Source: Actinomycetes bacterium (GTDB lineage Bacteria; Actinomycetota; Acidimicrobiia; Acidimicrobiales; JAJYXR01). Taken from it: a stretch of 39,695 nt of DNA. The notes beneath the pieces are model-generated. The model was not told the DNA's origin. It made no database searches and saw only the letters and a program-made list of their open reading frames with translations. This document shows positions 24,450 to 32,340 of this stretch, one piece after another (positions within the stretch are counted from its first letter, which is position 1; every line of letters starts with the position of its first letter). The DNA is taken from contig JAJYXW010000180.1 of assembly GCA_021801525.1 (NCBI GenBank), forward strand, positions 1-39,695, given 5' to 3'. Made by a program: the position numbers and the translations under genes.

Positions 24450-25475
24450 TCACGACCGGTCCCCCAGCCAGAACGCCACCAGCATCAACCCGCCGACTCC
24501 CACAAGCAATGCCACGAACCCCTCGGCAACAGGGCCCACGCCGCCGAGCCCGATGCCGCCGGCATTGTCCGGGTGCTGGATCGGGCCAGTCACGTAGGCG
24601 ACTATGTCCGCCACCTCCTTGTTGGAATACTCGCCCGGGCCGAAGCGGGGCATGTTCCCGGGACCGGTCCGGATGGCCTCGGCAACCTGGGTGGCTGTCG
24701 CCGGATGGAGCGAGGTGGCCACGTAGCCGTTCGCCAGGGCGTCGCCGGACCCGGTGATCGTATGGCAGGCAGCGCAGTTGAGCACGAAGAGGGAGTTGCC
24801 CTTCGCCAGGTCGGCTCCCTTCAGGTCGACCACCGGGATGCCGGGGCCGTTGACCCGGCTGAGCGACGTCACGAATGCCGCTATCTCGAGGACTTGCTTC
24901 TTCGTGAAGCGTGGCGGCTTCGGGACTGCCTGCAAGGAGGCGTCGGCTAGGGGCATGCGCCCCGTGCCGACCCAGAAGTCGACGGTCGCCGCGCCCAGGC
25001 CGACCAGGTTTGGGGCTCGGGAGGTGCCGAGCGCTCCGGGACCGTGGCAGGCCGAGCAGTTCTCCTCGAAGAGCTGGCGACCTGGCGCTATGTATGACTT
25101 CGGCAGTGCGAGCGTGGTTATGGGAGAAGCGGCACCCTTGTGGTTCGCCCTCCTGGGCGAGGCGAGAGTCCCGAAACCGGAACCGTAGCCAGCTCCAGAG
25201 GCAGAGCCGGACTTGGCGCTCGAGACTCGTGCGGACTTCGACGAGGCCCCCGAGGCTGCCCCGGCACTCGAGGCTGCCCCAGCACTCGAGACAGCAGAGA
25301 GCGCTACGCCCACGACCACCAGCGCCGGCAGGCCGACCCGTAGGAGAGCCACCCACCGATGGCGGGTATTGCTTCCGCGAACAGCTGGGGATGCGACAGG
25401 CGCCTCGCACCCCGGGCGCCCAGACGGCGACCCGCGCTCCTGCATGTGATCACGCTGCATTGGCTCTCGGCTCAT
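24450..25475 (-). CDS. qcrC: Di-haem cytochrome c subunit (QcrC)
   Basis: A 341-residue membrane-bound cytochrome c of the bcc complex. The haem-binding motifs are CSACH (140-144) and CAACH (234-238). A signal-like helix is near 41-60, and a C-terminal anchor helix ends in FWLGDRS. Between the first helix and the first haem lies an Ala/Ser/Gly-rich linker (about 62-100) longer than usual. The two haems carry electrons to CtaC, which explains the absence of a soluble cytochrome c gene. ATG 25475 overlaps the ctaE stop (ATGA). A 55-base gap separates it from qcrA. Confidence 0.95.
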   Translation of the reverse strand: MSREPMQRDHMQERGSPSGRPGCEAPVASPAVRGSNTRHRWVALLRVGLPALVVVGVALSAVSSAGAASSAGAASGASSKSARVSSAKSGSASGAGYGSGFGTLASPRRANHKGAASPITTLALPKSYIAPGRQLFEENCSACHGPGALGTSRAPNLVGLGAATVDFWVGTGRMPLADASLQAVPKPPRFTKKQVLEIAAFVTSLSRVNGPGIPVVDLKGADLAKGNSLFVLNCAACHTITGSGDALANGYVATSLHPATATQVAEAIRTGPGNMPRFGPGEYSNKEVADIVAYVTGPIQHPDNAGGIGLGGVGPVAEGFVALLVGVGGLMLVAFWLGDRS

Positions 25476-26077
25476 CCGGTCTTGAGGAGGAACAGGCAGC
25501 TGAAGATGCCCACCCACATGAAGTCGACGAAGTGCCAGTAGTAGCTGACCCCCTGTAGCACGTTGAGCTCACCCGGGTCGCCTGATCGGCCCTTCATGCG
25601 GCCGAGGAGGAAGATCATCGCGACCAGTCCGAGCGCCACGTGGAGGCCGTGGATGCCGGTCATGATGAAGAAAAGCGACCCGTACGCGTTAGTCGATGCC
25701 CGGGTCGTGAGGGTGAGCCACTCGTAACCCTGGTTGCCAAGGAACGCGGCCCCGAGGACGAAGCTGACGATGATCCAGATCCGAGCACCCCGGCGGTTGC
25801 CCCGCTCCTCGTCCCAGACCGCCTTCTGGAACGTCGGGCTGGAGGCAAGCAGGACCAGCGAGAAGATCCCCGCCTGGATCAGGTCGAGCTTCGTGCCAGG
25901 CGGTGGCCACACGGCGGCATGCGCGCGGATGGTGAAGTACGCGGCGAACAACCCGCTGAAGAACATGAGGTCGGAGCCGAGCCATATCAGTATGCCCACA
26001 GCCAGGAGTGGTGGCCTCTCGGCCACGTGCCGGGGCGCAGCGGAAGGTCGCTCGACAGACGACAAGGCTTGACTCAC
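25472..26077 (-). CDS. ctaE: Cytochrome c oxidase subunit III (CtaE)
   Basis: A 201-residue subunit III with five membrane helices, the short actinobacterial form. Motifs such as IWLGSDLMFFSGLFAAYF, TGIHGLHVALG and YYWHFVDFMWVGIF are characteristic. It is placed at the head of the bcc operon (ctaE-qcrC-qcrA-qcrB), the usual actinobacterial order, and separate from ctaC/ctaD. GTG 26077 lies only three bases after the stop of the helD-like gene. The AT-rich TAGTAAATAA just before the start stands out in this GC-rich DNA and may be a promoter of its own. Confidence 0.95.
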   Translation of the reverse strand: MSQALSSVERPSAAPRHVAERPPLLAVGILIWLGSDLMFFSGLFAAYFTIRAHAAVWPPPGTKLDLIQAGIFSLVLLASSPTFQKAVWDEERGNRRGARIWIIVSFVLGAAFLGNQGYEWLTLTTRASTNAYGSLFFIMTGIHGLHVALGLVAMIFLLGRMKGRSGDPGELNVLQGVSYYWHFVDFMWVGIFSCLFLLKTG

Positions 26078-26080
26078 GGG

Positions 26081-28516
26081 TTATTTACTAGCCGACGCGG
26101 GCCGCCTGGTGCCAACACCATGCCCGAGGCACGCCGGAAGCGGGCGCTCGTGCACCACGACCAGGGCCTTGGTAGGCCGGGTGAGCGCAACGTACAGGGC
26201 ACGCAGCCCGCCACTGGCCTGCTCGGATATCGACGCCGGCTCCACGACCACCACGCCGTCGAACTCCAGGCCGTTGGCATCCTCGGCTGCGACCAGACCT
26301 AGAGGCGATCCGGGCAGGCCGGGCATGCCGGCAGCGGCCGAGAGGTCCGACGCGTTCGTCCCAGCCGCCTTCAACGCCGCCTCGATGCTCTGGCGCTCCG
26401 ATCTGGGAACGATGACGGCCACCGTCCCGGGGGCCACGCGCCGAGCCAGCTCCGAGGCGCGCCTCGCCACCTCGTCCCCGAGGCCTCCGGGGGCGGCCTG
26501 CGCGATCGCAGGCAGGACACCGCTCCTGCGCACCGGGCGCGGCGAACGGGCTGTGGGGTCCACGGCGCCGAGGACAGGGGAGGAGAGCTCCAGCACCTCG
26601 GCGGGTGTCCGGTAGCTCACTGTCAGCTCGACCAACCGGGGAGGTCGAGTCGCAGGAAGGTGGGCGGTCACGTCGTCCCAGCTCTTCGCCGCCCATTGGC
26701 CGGTGGCCTGGGCGAGATCGCCCACAAGTGTCATCGACCCCGAAAGGGAGCGCCGCGCGATGACGCGGAGCTGCATGGGTGAAAGGCCCTGTGCTTCGTC
26801 GACGACGATGTGGCCATAGCCTCGCAATGTTCCGGCAGCCGGCGCCTCCGTGATCTCCTGGGGACCAGCGCCTCTTGCCCCCGGGTAACCGGTCGACGCC
26901 GTGTCTGCACGGCGGGTGGGCAGCGGACCGAGAAGCATACGCGCCTCGTCGACGAGAGCGAGGTCCGCGTCGCTCCAGGCCGCCGAGCCCGCCGAGGGGG
27001 CTCGCTCCCTGTGGAGAGCGTCCTGATCCTCTGGAGAGAGGATCCCACGGCAGGCCTCGGCGAGGAGCGCCCGGTAGCCGAAGAGGTCACGGAGCAGCTC
27101 CTCTGCCGACAGGAGGGGCCACATCCGATCGAGCGCTGCCCGCAGCTCGGTGGTACGCCTGAGCGTGCGGGCGAACGAATCGCTGCCTGCCCGCACACCG
27201 CCTGCCTGCACACCGCCTGCCTGCACACCGCCTGCCTGCACACCGCCTGCCTGCACACCGCCTGCCTGCACACCGCCTGCCTGCACACCGCCTGCCTGCA
27301 CACCGAGAGACGACCGCCTACGTTCGAGATCCTCCGCCAGCTTCCTCACTACCATCGCGGTCACGAACCGGCGGCGCGCGTTGTGCGTGCCTGGGCGGCG
27401 GCGAGCGGCAGCCACGATGGCCCTGGAGTCCTCCCGGCTGAGCCGCAGGTACGAGGTGCCGAAGGGAACTGTCAGATCCCGGCGCAGCGGGCGCTCGCGG
27501 GTTAGGACGGCACGGGCGATGACTGTGGCCATGCGCGCGTCGCCCTTCAGGCGAGCAGCGCGCGGGGTCTCCTCCAAAGTTGCGACCACACCGTGGACGA
27601 GCCCGCCGATTGTCGACAGTGTCACACCGGTTTCGCCCAGAGACGGCAGGACTTGGCTTATGTAGCGCAGGAAGATCGGGTTCGGCCCGACAACCAGCAC
27701 TCCCTGGCGCTCCAGAGGGAACCGGTGGGTGTAAAGAAGGTACGCGGCTCGGTGAAGGGCGACCGCCGTCTTCCCGGTACCCGGACCTCCCTGCACCACG
27801 AGGATGCCAGCCAGCGGGGCACGAATGATCTCGTCCTGCTCGAGCTGGATGGTCGCGACGATGTCACGCAAGTGCCCGGTTCGCGCTCCAGAGAGGCTCG
27901 CGAGGAGCGCGCCTGGGCCCCCGAGGTCGAGGGCGTCAGAGACCAGTTCGCCCATGCCGTCGCCCAGCGCGCCCGCGCCCTCCTCTCCGGGGAGGATGGG
28001 GTCGCCTCGCCGGTGGTCGTCACGCTGGCTCCCGACAACCGGCACAGCCCCCTGCATGCCCTCTGCCGAGTCGAAGCGCTCGTCCTCGAGGCCCACCACG
28101 AGACGGCCATCCGCGGCAAGGTGGCGCCGGAGGACCAGGCCCATCGGGTCACGCCCCGTCGCCCTGTAGAACGGTTCAGCCACGGGTGCACGCCAGTCGA
28201 CGACGAGTGGCTCGAGGTCTGCGCCCGACACGGCGATCCTGCCCAGGTGGAAGCTCTCTACTGCCCGGTGGTCGGTCGCCAGGTCGATCCGACCGAAGCA
28301 AAGCGGCTGATCGCCGACATCCAGGTGATCGAGCCGAGCGAGGCTTGTCCTCACGATGACGTCACGCTCTGCTCGGAACTGGTGGGTGCCGCCTCGCCCC
28401 TCCCCGAGGACGTCCCGCAACGCCGCCTCGGCCTCGGCGCGCAGCTCGTCGAGGCGCTCGTACGCCCGGTCGACGTGCGCCTGCTCGGCGGCGAGCTCAG
28501 CATGCGATGTAGCCAC
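26081..28516 (-). CDS. helD: HelD-type superfamily 1 ATPase (RNA polymerase recycling factor family)
   Basis: An 811-residue UvrD-like protein. The N-terminal coiled region ([20 protein letters not shown]) and the [16 protein letters not shown] segment are specific to HelD, which removes stalled RNA polymerase from DNA; actinobacterial HelR also displaces rifampicin. Walker A is GGPGTGKT (243-250). Walker B is VVDEAQG, followed by [10 protein letters not shown] and VSYRTPAEV motifs and the late [16 protein letters not shown]. Near residues 405-441 seven VQAGG units come from a 15-bp minisatellite placed within the second domain. GTG 28516 has GAGGG nine bases upstream and fits family starts; ATG 28617 is an alternative. 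It ends three bases before ctaE. Confidence 0.88.
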   Translation of the reverse strand: MATSHAELAAEQAHVDRAYERLDELRAEAEAALRDVLGEGRGGTHQFRAERDVIVRTSLARLDHLDVGDQPLCFGRIDLATDHRAVESFHLGRIAVSGADLEPLVVDWRAPVAEPFYRATGRDPMGLVLRRHLAADGRLVVGLEDERFDSAEGMQGAVPVVGSQRDDHRRGDPILPGEEGAGALGDGMGELVSDALDLGGPGALLASLSGARTGHLRDIVATIQLEQDEIIRAPLAGILVVQGGPGTGKTAVALHRAAYLLYTHRFPLERQGVLVVGPNPIFLRYISQVLPSLGETGVTLSTIGGLVHGVVATLEETPRAARLKGDARMATVIARAVLTRERPLRRDLTVPFGTSYLRLSREDSRAIVAAARRRPGTHNARRRFVTAMVVRKLAEDLERRRSSLGVQAGGVQAGGVQAGGVQAGGVQAGGVQAGGVQAGGVRAGSDSFARTLRRTTELRAALDRMWPLLSAEELLRDLFGYRALLAEACRGILSPEDQDALHRERAPSAGSAAWSDADLALVDEARMLLGPLPTRRADTASTGYPGARGAGPQEITEAPAAGTLRGYGHIVVDEAQGLSPMQLRVIARRSLSGSMTLVGDLAQATGQWAAKSWDDVTAHLPATRPPRLVELTVSYRTPAEVLELSSPVLGAVDPTARSPRPVRRSGVLPAIAQAAPGGLGDEVARRASELARRVAPGTVAVIVPRSERQSIEAALKAAGTNASDLSAAAGMPGLPGSPLGLVAAEDANGLEFDGVVVVEPASISEQASGGLRALYVALTRPTKALVVVHERPLPACLGHGVGTRRPASASK
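27201..27305 (-). repeat. 15-bp minisatellite in helD
   Basis: Seven perfect tandem copies of CCTGCCTGCACACCG (plus-strand view), with a variant copy just before. The array is in frame and encodes Gly-Val-Gln-Ala-Gly units. Confidence 0.95.
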
Positions 28517-28663
28517 AGGCGCCCCCTCGTGTCGCGGCTTGGGTCTCCGCAAGTCCAGACGCAGGATCGACTTGTTCCCCACAGGCGGCAAGGCTGCCCC
28601 GTGGGAGCTACACATCATAGGCGTCCTGGCTCGGCTGCAGGCAGGCGAGGTCCACAGGTCGGG

Positions 28664-28669
28664 TAGCGT
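28664..28669 (+). promoter_or_regulatory. -10-like hexamer TAGCGT for the hem operon
   Basis: TAGCGT lies exactly seven bases before GTG 28677. It defines the hemE start, which has no ribosome site. The 160-base spacer to helD carries no other clear feature. Confidence 0.45.
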
Positions 28670-28676
28670 CGTCGAG

Positions 28677-29834
28677 GTGCCCAGCGCTGAGTTGCGTGAG
28701 CCCGGCAGTGAGCCCGGCAATGAGCCCCGCGAGCCGGGGACGTCGTTCCTCAGGGCATGCAGGGGCGAGCCCGTGGAGCGCGTGCCCGTCTGGTTCATGC
28801 GCCAGGCAGGCAGATCCCTGCCCGAGTACCGCGCAGCCAGAGGCGATGGGAGCATCCTCGACGCGATAAGGAACCCCGAGCTGGCCGCGGAGCTGACGCT
28901 GCAGCCTGTCAGGCGTTACGGCGTGGATGCCGCCATATTGTTCTCCGACATCGTGGTGCCCGTGGCTGCCGTGGGCTTCGGAATCGAGGTAACGCCCGGT
29001 CACGGGCCCGTAGTGGACAAGCCGTTCCGTACGCATGAAGACCTGGCCAGGCTCCGCCCTCTCGATCCCGAGGCTGACACCCCCTTCGTCCTCGATGCAG
29101 TCCGGATCGCGTGCCAGGAGCTCGACGGCCTGGGGGTTCCATTGATCGGTTTCGCCGGTGCTCCCTTCACGGTTGCCAGCTACATGGTGGAAGGGGGCCC
29201 GTCCAGCACCTATGCGACCACCAAGGCACTCATGCGATCCGAGCCAGGCCTGTGGGCCGAGCTTCTCGACCGCCTGGCAGACTTCGCGCTCGTATCGCTT
29301 CGCTCACAGGTCGAAGCAGGTGCTTCGGCAGTGCAGCTCTTCGACAGCTGGGCCGGAGCCTTGTCGCCCTCCGACTACGAATCGAGCGCTATGCCTGCCA
29401 CGCGCAAGGTGCTGGAGGGACTTTGCGACCTGGGCGTCACGCGCATCCATTTCGGCGTCGGGACCGGCGAGATCCTGGACCTGATGGCAGTAGCAGGCGC
29501 CGACGTCGTAGGTGTCGACTGGCGGGTGCCGCTTTCGCGCGCACGGCAAAGGGTAGGCCCTCGCGTGGCCTTGCAGGGCAATCTCGACCCGGCTGTCTGC
29601 CTGGCGCCTTGGGAGGTGCTTGCCGAGGAGGCATCCCGGGTCCTCGACGAAGGCGGCGGCACCGGACATGTCTTCAACCTGGGCCATGGCGTGCTCCCAG
29701 AGACCGACCCCGGCATGCTCGCTCGCCTCGTGGACCTGGTCCACGCTGCCGACACCGCCGAGCTGGCCGCACGGGCGGAACTGCGGAGCCAGGCCGATCG
29801 CGGATCCTCCCCTCTGGAGACCACCGGTCCATGA
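28677..29834 (+). CDS. hemE: Uroporphyrinogen III decarboxylase
   Basis: A 385-residue enzyme converting uroporphyrinogen III to coproporphyrinogen III in the cytoplasm. [16 protein letters not shown] is the family signature with the substrate-binding arginines, and ILFSDIVVP carries the catalytic Asp. [14 protein letters not shown] and the late [13 protein letters not shown] are also conserved. The first 30 residues (acidic Glu/Pro/Gly-rich, with [14 protein letters not shown]) are an extra extension. The start is placed by the leaderless promoter. The next gene, cpfC, overlaps by ATGA, so the haem genes are one unit. Confidence 0.95.
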   Translation: MPSAELREPGSEPGNEPREPGTSFLRACRGEPVERVPVWFMRQAGRSLPEYRAARGDGSILDAIRNPELAAELTLQPVRRYGVDAAILFSDIVVPVAAVGFGIEVTPGHGPVVDKPFRTHEDLARLRPLDPEADTPFVLDAVRIACQELDGLGVPLIGFAGAPFTVASYMVEGGPSSTYATTKALMRSEPGLWAELLDRLADFALVSLRSQVEAGASAVQLFDSWAGALSPSDYESSAMPATRKVLEGLCDLGVTRIHFGVGTGEILDLMAVAGADVVGVDWRVPLSRARQRVGPRVALQGNLDPAVCLAPWEVLAEEASRVLDEGGGTGHVFNLGHGVLPETDPGMLARLVDLVHAADTAELAARAELRSQADRGSSPLETTGP

Positions 29835-30811
29835 GCGAGCAGGCAACCGGCAGCGACAACGGGCAGGCCTGCACGGGAGTCCTCGTGATGGCCCATGGGA
29901 CGCCATCGTCTCTCGACGAGCTTCCGGCGTTCGTGGAGTCGATCCGTCACGGGCGGCCACTCGCCCCCGAACAGATGGCGGCCTTGCGTGCGCGTTACCA
30001 GGCCATCGGAGGCTGTTCTCCCCTGGCCGGGATAACCCGCTCCCAGGTCGAAGGCATCTCGCGCGCTCTTCAGGCCAGGCGCCCGGGCAAGTTCGTGGTA
30101 GCCCTCGGAGCAAAGCACCTGAGCCCCAGCATCGAGGATGCCGTGGGGTCGCTCGTAGCCGCGGGAACCGGGCATTTACTCGGGGTCGTGCTCGCACCCC
30201 AGTTCTCCGCGGCGAGCGTTGCCGAGTACGAGCGGCGGGCACTGGCAGCACGAAGCGCGCCGGGCGGCAACCGGCAGGCCCGGATCGACGTAGTGGCCTC
30301 CTGGCACCTTCTCCCGGGCTTCGTCTCCGCACTCGCGCGTAATCTGAGAACCGCCCTGGATCAACTCCCCCGGCGCTCACGCGAGAGCGCCCTCGTGTTG
30401 TTCAGCGCGCACAGCGTGCCTCAGAGGCTGATCGACGAGGGCGACCCGTACGCGAGGCAGGTAGCCGAGACTGCGGAGGCTGTGGCGGCCCTGGCCGGCA
30501 TAGAGCGCTACGAAGTGGTGTTCCAGAGTGCCGGCATGACGCCCGATCCGTGGTTGGGCCCCGACATTCGAGAGGCGATCCGTTCGGGCGCTCGCGGGGG
30601 TGCGAAGGCGGTGGTGGCTTGCCCCGTAGGGTTCGTGGCAGACCACCTAGAGGTCCTCTACGACCTGGACGTCGAAGCAGCAGCCGTCGCGCGCGAAGAA
30701 GGCGTCTCGTTCGCCCGGTCAGCTTCGCTCAATGCCGACCCCGAGCTCCTCGAGGCTCTGGCGGACCTGATCATCGCCGCCGAAGAGGCCCGGCCGGGAG
30801 ACGAGCCGTGA
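29831..30811 (+). CDS. cpfC: Coproporphyrin ferrochelatase
   Basis: A 326-residue ferrochelatase that inserts iron into coproporphyrin III. His194 in LFSAHSVP and Glu274 in [10 protein letters not shown] match the conserved metal-site His183 and Glu264 of the Bacillus enzyme. TPDPWLGPD and [13 protein letters not shown] are the signature text. In the Bacillus/Listeria enzyme MAYGTP holds a Tyr (Tyr13 in Bacillus) that contacts the iron; here it is MAHGTP, with His22 at that place. Its neighbours hemE and cgoX support the coproporphyrin-dependent branch rather than protoporphyrin ferrochelatase. ATG 29831 overlaps the hemE stop. An older name is hemH. Confidence 0.93.
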   Translation: MSEQATGSDNGQACTGVLVMAHGTPSSLDELPAFVESIRHGRPLAPEQMAALRARYQAIGGCSPLAGITRSQVEGISRALQARRPGKFVVALGAKHLSPSIEDAVGSLVAAGTGHLLGVVLAPQFSAASVAEYERRALAARSAPGGNRQARIDVVASWHLLPGFVSALARNLRTALDQLPRRSRESALVLFSAHSVPQRLIDEGDPYARQVAETAEAVAALAGIERYEVVFQSAGMTPDPWLGPDIREAIRSGARGGAKAVVACPVGFVADHLEVLYDLDVEAAAVAREEGVSFARSASLNADPELLEALADLIIAAEEARPGDEP

Positions 30812-32340
30812 TGGCGCGCGATCACATCCCCGGCTCCATCGAACCCGGAGGCGGCCGGCTCCGGGTCGCGGTCATCGGGGGAGGCATCACAGGGCTCGCA
30901 GCCGCGTTCGAGCTGTCTGGCCCGCCGGACGATCCGGGTGATCCGGATGCGCCAGAGGTAGTCCTCTTCGAGGAGGCACCGGCGCTAGGCGGCAAGCTCC
31001 GGTCGGCTGTCGTAGGGGGGAGGGTGGTAGACACCGGCCCCGACGGGTTCCTGGCTCGACGCCCGGAGCTCTCCCGGCTCTGCCGCGAGCTGGGCGTCGA
31101 GCGCCGCCTGGTCGGCCCTGGCGCCACCGGGGCTGCCGTGTACTCCCGTGGCAGGCTCCGCTCGCTGCCAGCAGGCCTGGCACTGGGCATACCCACGCGC
31201 CTCGGGCCGCTTGCCAGGAGCGGCGTCCTCGGTCCCGCCGGATTGATCCGTGCGGCGCTCGACATGGCGGAGATCGGGCGCCCGGCCCTCGCACATGTGG
31301 CTCCTCCCGACGGACCGCCGCCCGAAGACGAGGCCATCGGCGCCATCGTCACCCGCCGCCTCGGCCGCCAGGTGGCAGAGCGCCTTGCGGACCCGCTGAT
31401 CGGAGGGATCCACGCGGGTAGCGTCGACGACATGAGCGCCGCAGCCGTGTTCCCGGCGCTGCTCGGCGCGGCCAGATCAGGGGGGTCGCTCATGCGGGGG
31501 CTCCGTTCGCCCGTGGCCGCCGCCAGGCGGGAACCGCCGTCCTCCCCTGCTGTGTTCGCCACATTGCGCGACGGGATGGCTTCGCTCGCGGAGCACCTGG
31601 CCGGTGTTCTCACCGCACGCGGCGTGAAGATAGCCACGGATTGCAGGGTCGAGTCGCTCGAGCGAGATCGCAGCGGGTGGGTCGTCGCGACTGGCGCAGG
31701 TGAGAACCCGGTCCATTTCGACGGCTTGGTGATCGCCGTGCCGGCTTGGGAGGCCTCCCGCCTCGTGCGCTCCCACCACGCAGCGATGGCGAGCATGCTG
31801 TCCTCGATCGAATACTCGTCGGTTGCCGTCGTGACCATGGTCCTCGACGACGACGCGATGCCGCGGAGCCTGAGGGGAACCGGCTTCCTGGTGCCGGCGT
31901 CGGCGGGCCGCCTGGTGACTGCCTGCACCTGGCTGGACGCGAAGTGGCCTCACCTCCGCAGGTCGCGAACCAGGCTGCTCCGCGCGTCAGCAGGGCGCTA
32001 CGGCGACCTCAGGCACACGAGCCTCGACGACCGGGCACTCGTGGACACGCTGCTGGAGGACCTGCGCACGACCAGTGGCCTGAGCGGTCGCCCCCTCGAC
32101 CTGGCCGTGACCCGCTGGCCCGATGCGTTCCCCCAATACCGGCCGGGCCATATCTCCCTCGTCGAGCAGATCGAAGCTGCGGCGGCAGAGCTCCCCCACC
32201 TCGCAGTCGCGGGAGCTGCCTACCACGGGGTGGGAGTGCCTGCCTGCGTAGGAGACGGCCGCGCGGCAGCCCGCCGAGTTCTCGGCTCCCTGCGCTCGGC
32301 CCGGGGCGTAGACCAGGCGCTGGGGGAAGCGTCCAGGTGA
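30808..32340 (+). CDS. cgoX: Coproporphyrinogen III oxidase (HemY/CgoX-type flavoprotein)
   Basis: A 510-residue FAD enzyme that oxidises coproporphyrinogen III to coproporphyrin III. The FAD-binding motif is RVAVIGGGITGLAAAFEL near the N-terminus, and DTGPDGFLARRPEL is the second FAD-contact motif. LADPLIGGIHAGSVDDMSAAA and the C-terminal VAGAAYHGVGVPACVGDGRAAA are family features. GTG 30808 overlaps the cpfC stop and has GGGAGA six bases upstream. The reaction order hemE, cgoX, cpfC suits the coproporphyrin-dependent route; the last enzyme, ChdC/HemQ, is not in the window. Confidence 0.9.
   Translation: MMARDHIPGSIEPGGGRLRVAVIGGGITGLAAAFELSGPPDDPGDPDAPEVVLFEEAPALGGKLRSAVVGGRVVDTGPDGFLARRPELSRLCRELGVERRLVGPGATGAAVYSRGRLRSLPAGLALGIPTRLGPLARSGVLGPAGLIRAALDMAEIGRPALAHVAPPDGPPPEDEAIGAIVTRRLGRQVAERLADPLIGGIHAGSVDDMSAAAVFPALLGAARSGGSLMRGLRSPVAAARREPPSSPAVFATLRDGMASLAEHLAGVLTARGVKIATDCRVESLERDRSGWVVATGAGENPVHFDGLVIAVPAWEASRLVRSHHAAMASMLSSIEYSSVAVVTMVLDDDAMPRSLRGTGFLVPASAGRLVTACTWLDAKWPHLRRSRTRLLRASAGRYGDLRHTSLDDRALVDTLLEDLRTTSGLSGRPLDLAVTRWPDAFPQYRPGHISLVEQIEAAAAELPHLAVAGAAYHGVGVPACVGDGRAAARRVLGSLRSARGVDQALGEASR

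Noticed and set aside
27189..27305. CRISPR-like array in helD
   Set aside because: The units are directly adjacent with no spacers, are 15 bp long, and lie in frame inside a protein gene, so this is a minisatellite.
28356..28676. Extension of hemE upstream to 28356
   Set aside because: This part is antisense to the helD start and lacks HemE-like text; the -10 element at 28664 fits GTG 28677.
26081..28855. Longer helD start at the far upstream ATG 28855
   Set aside because: The extra N-terminus is antisense to hemE and has no HelD-like text; GTG 28516 starts where the family does.
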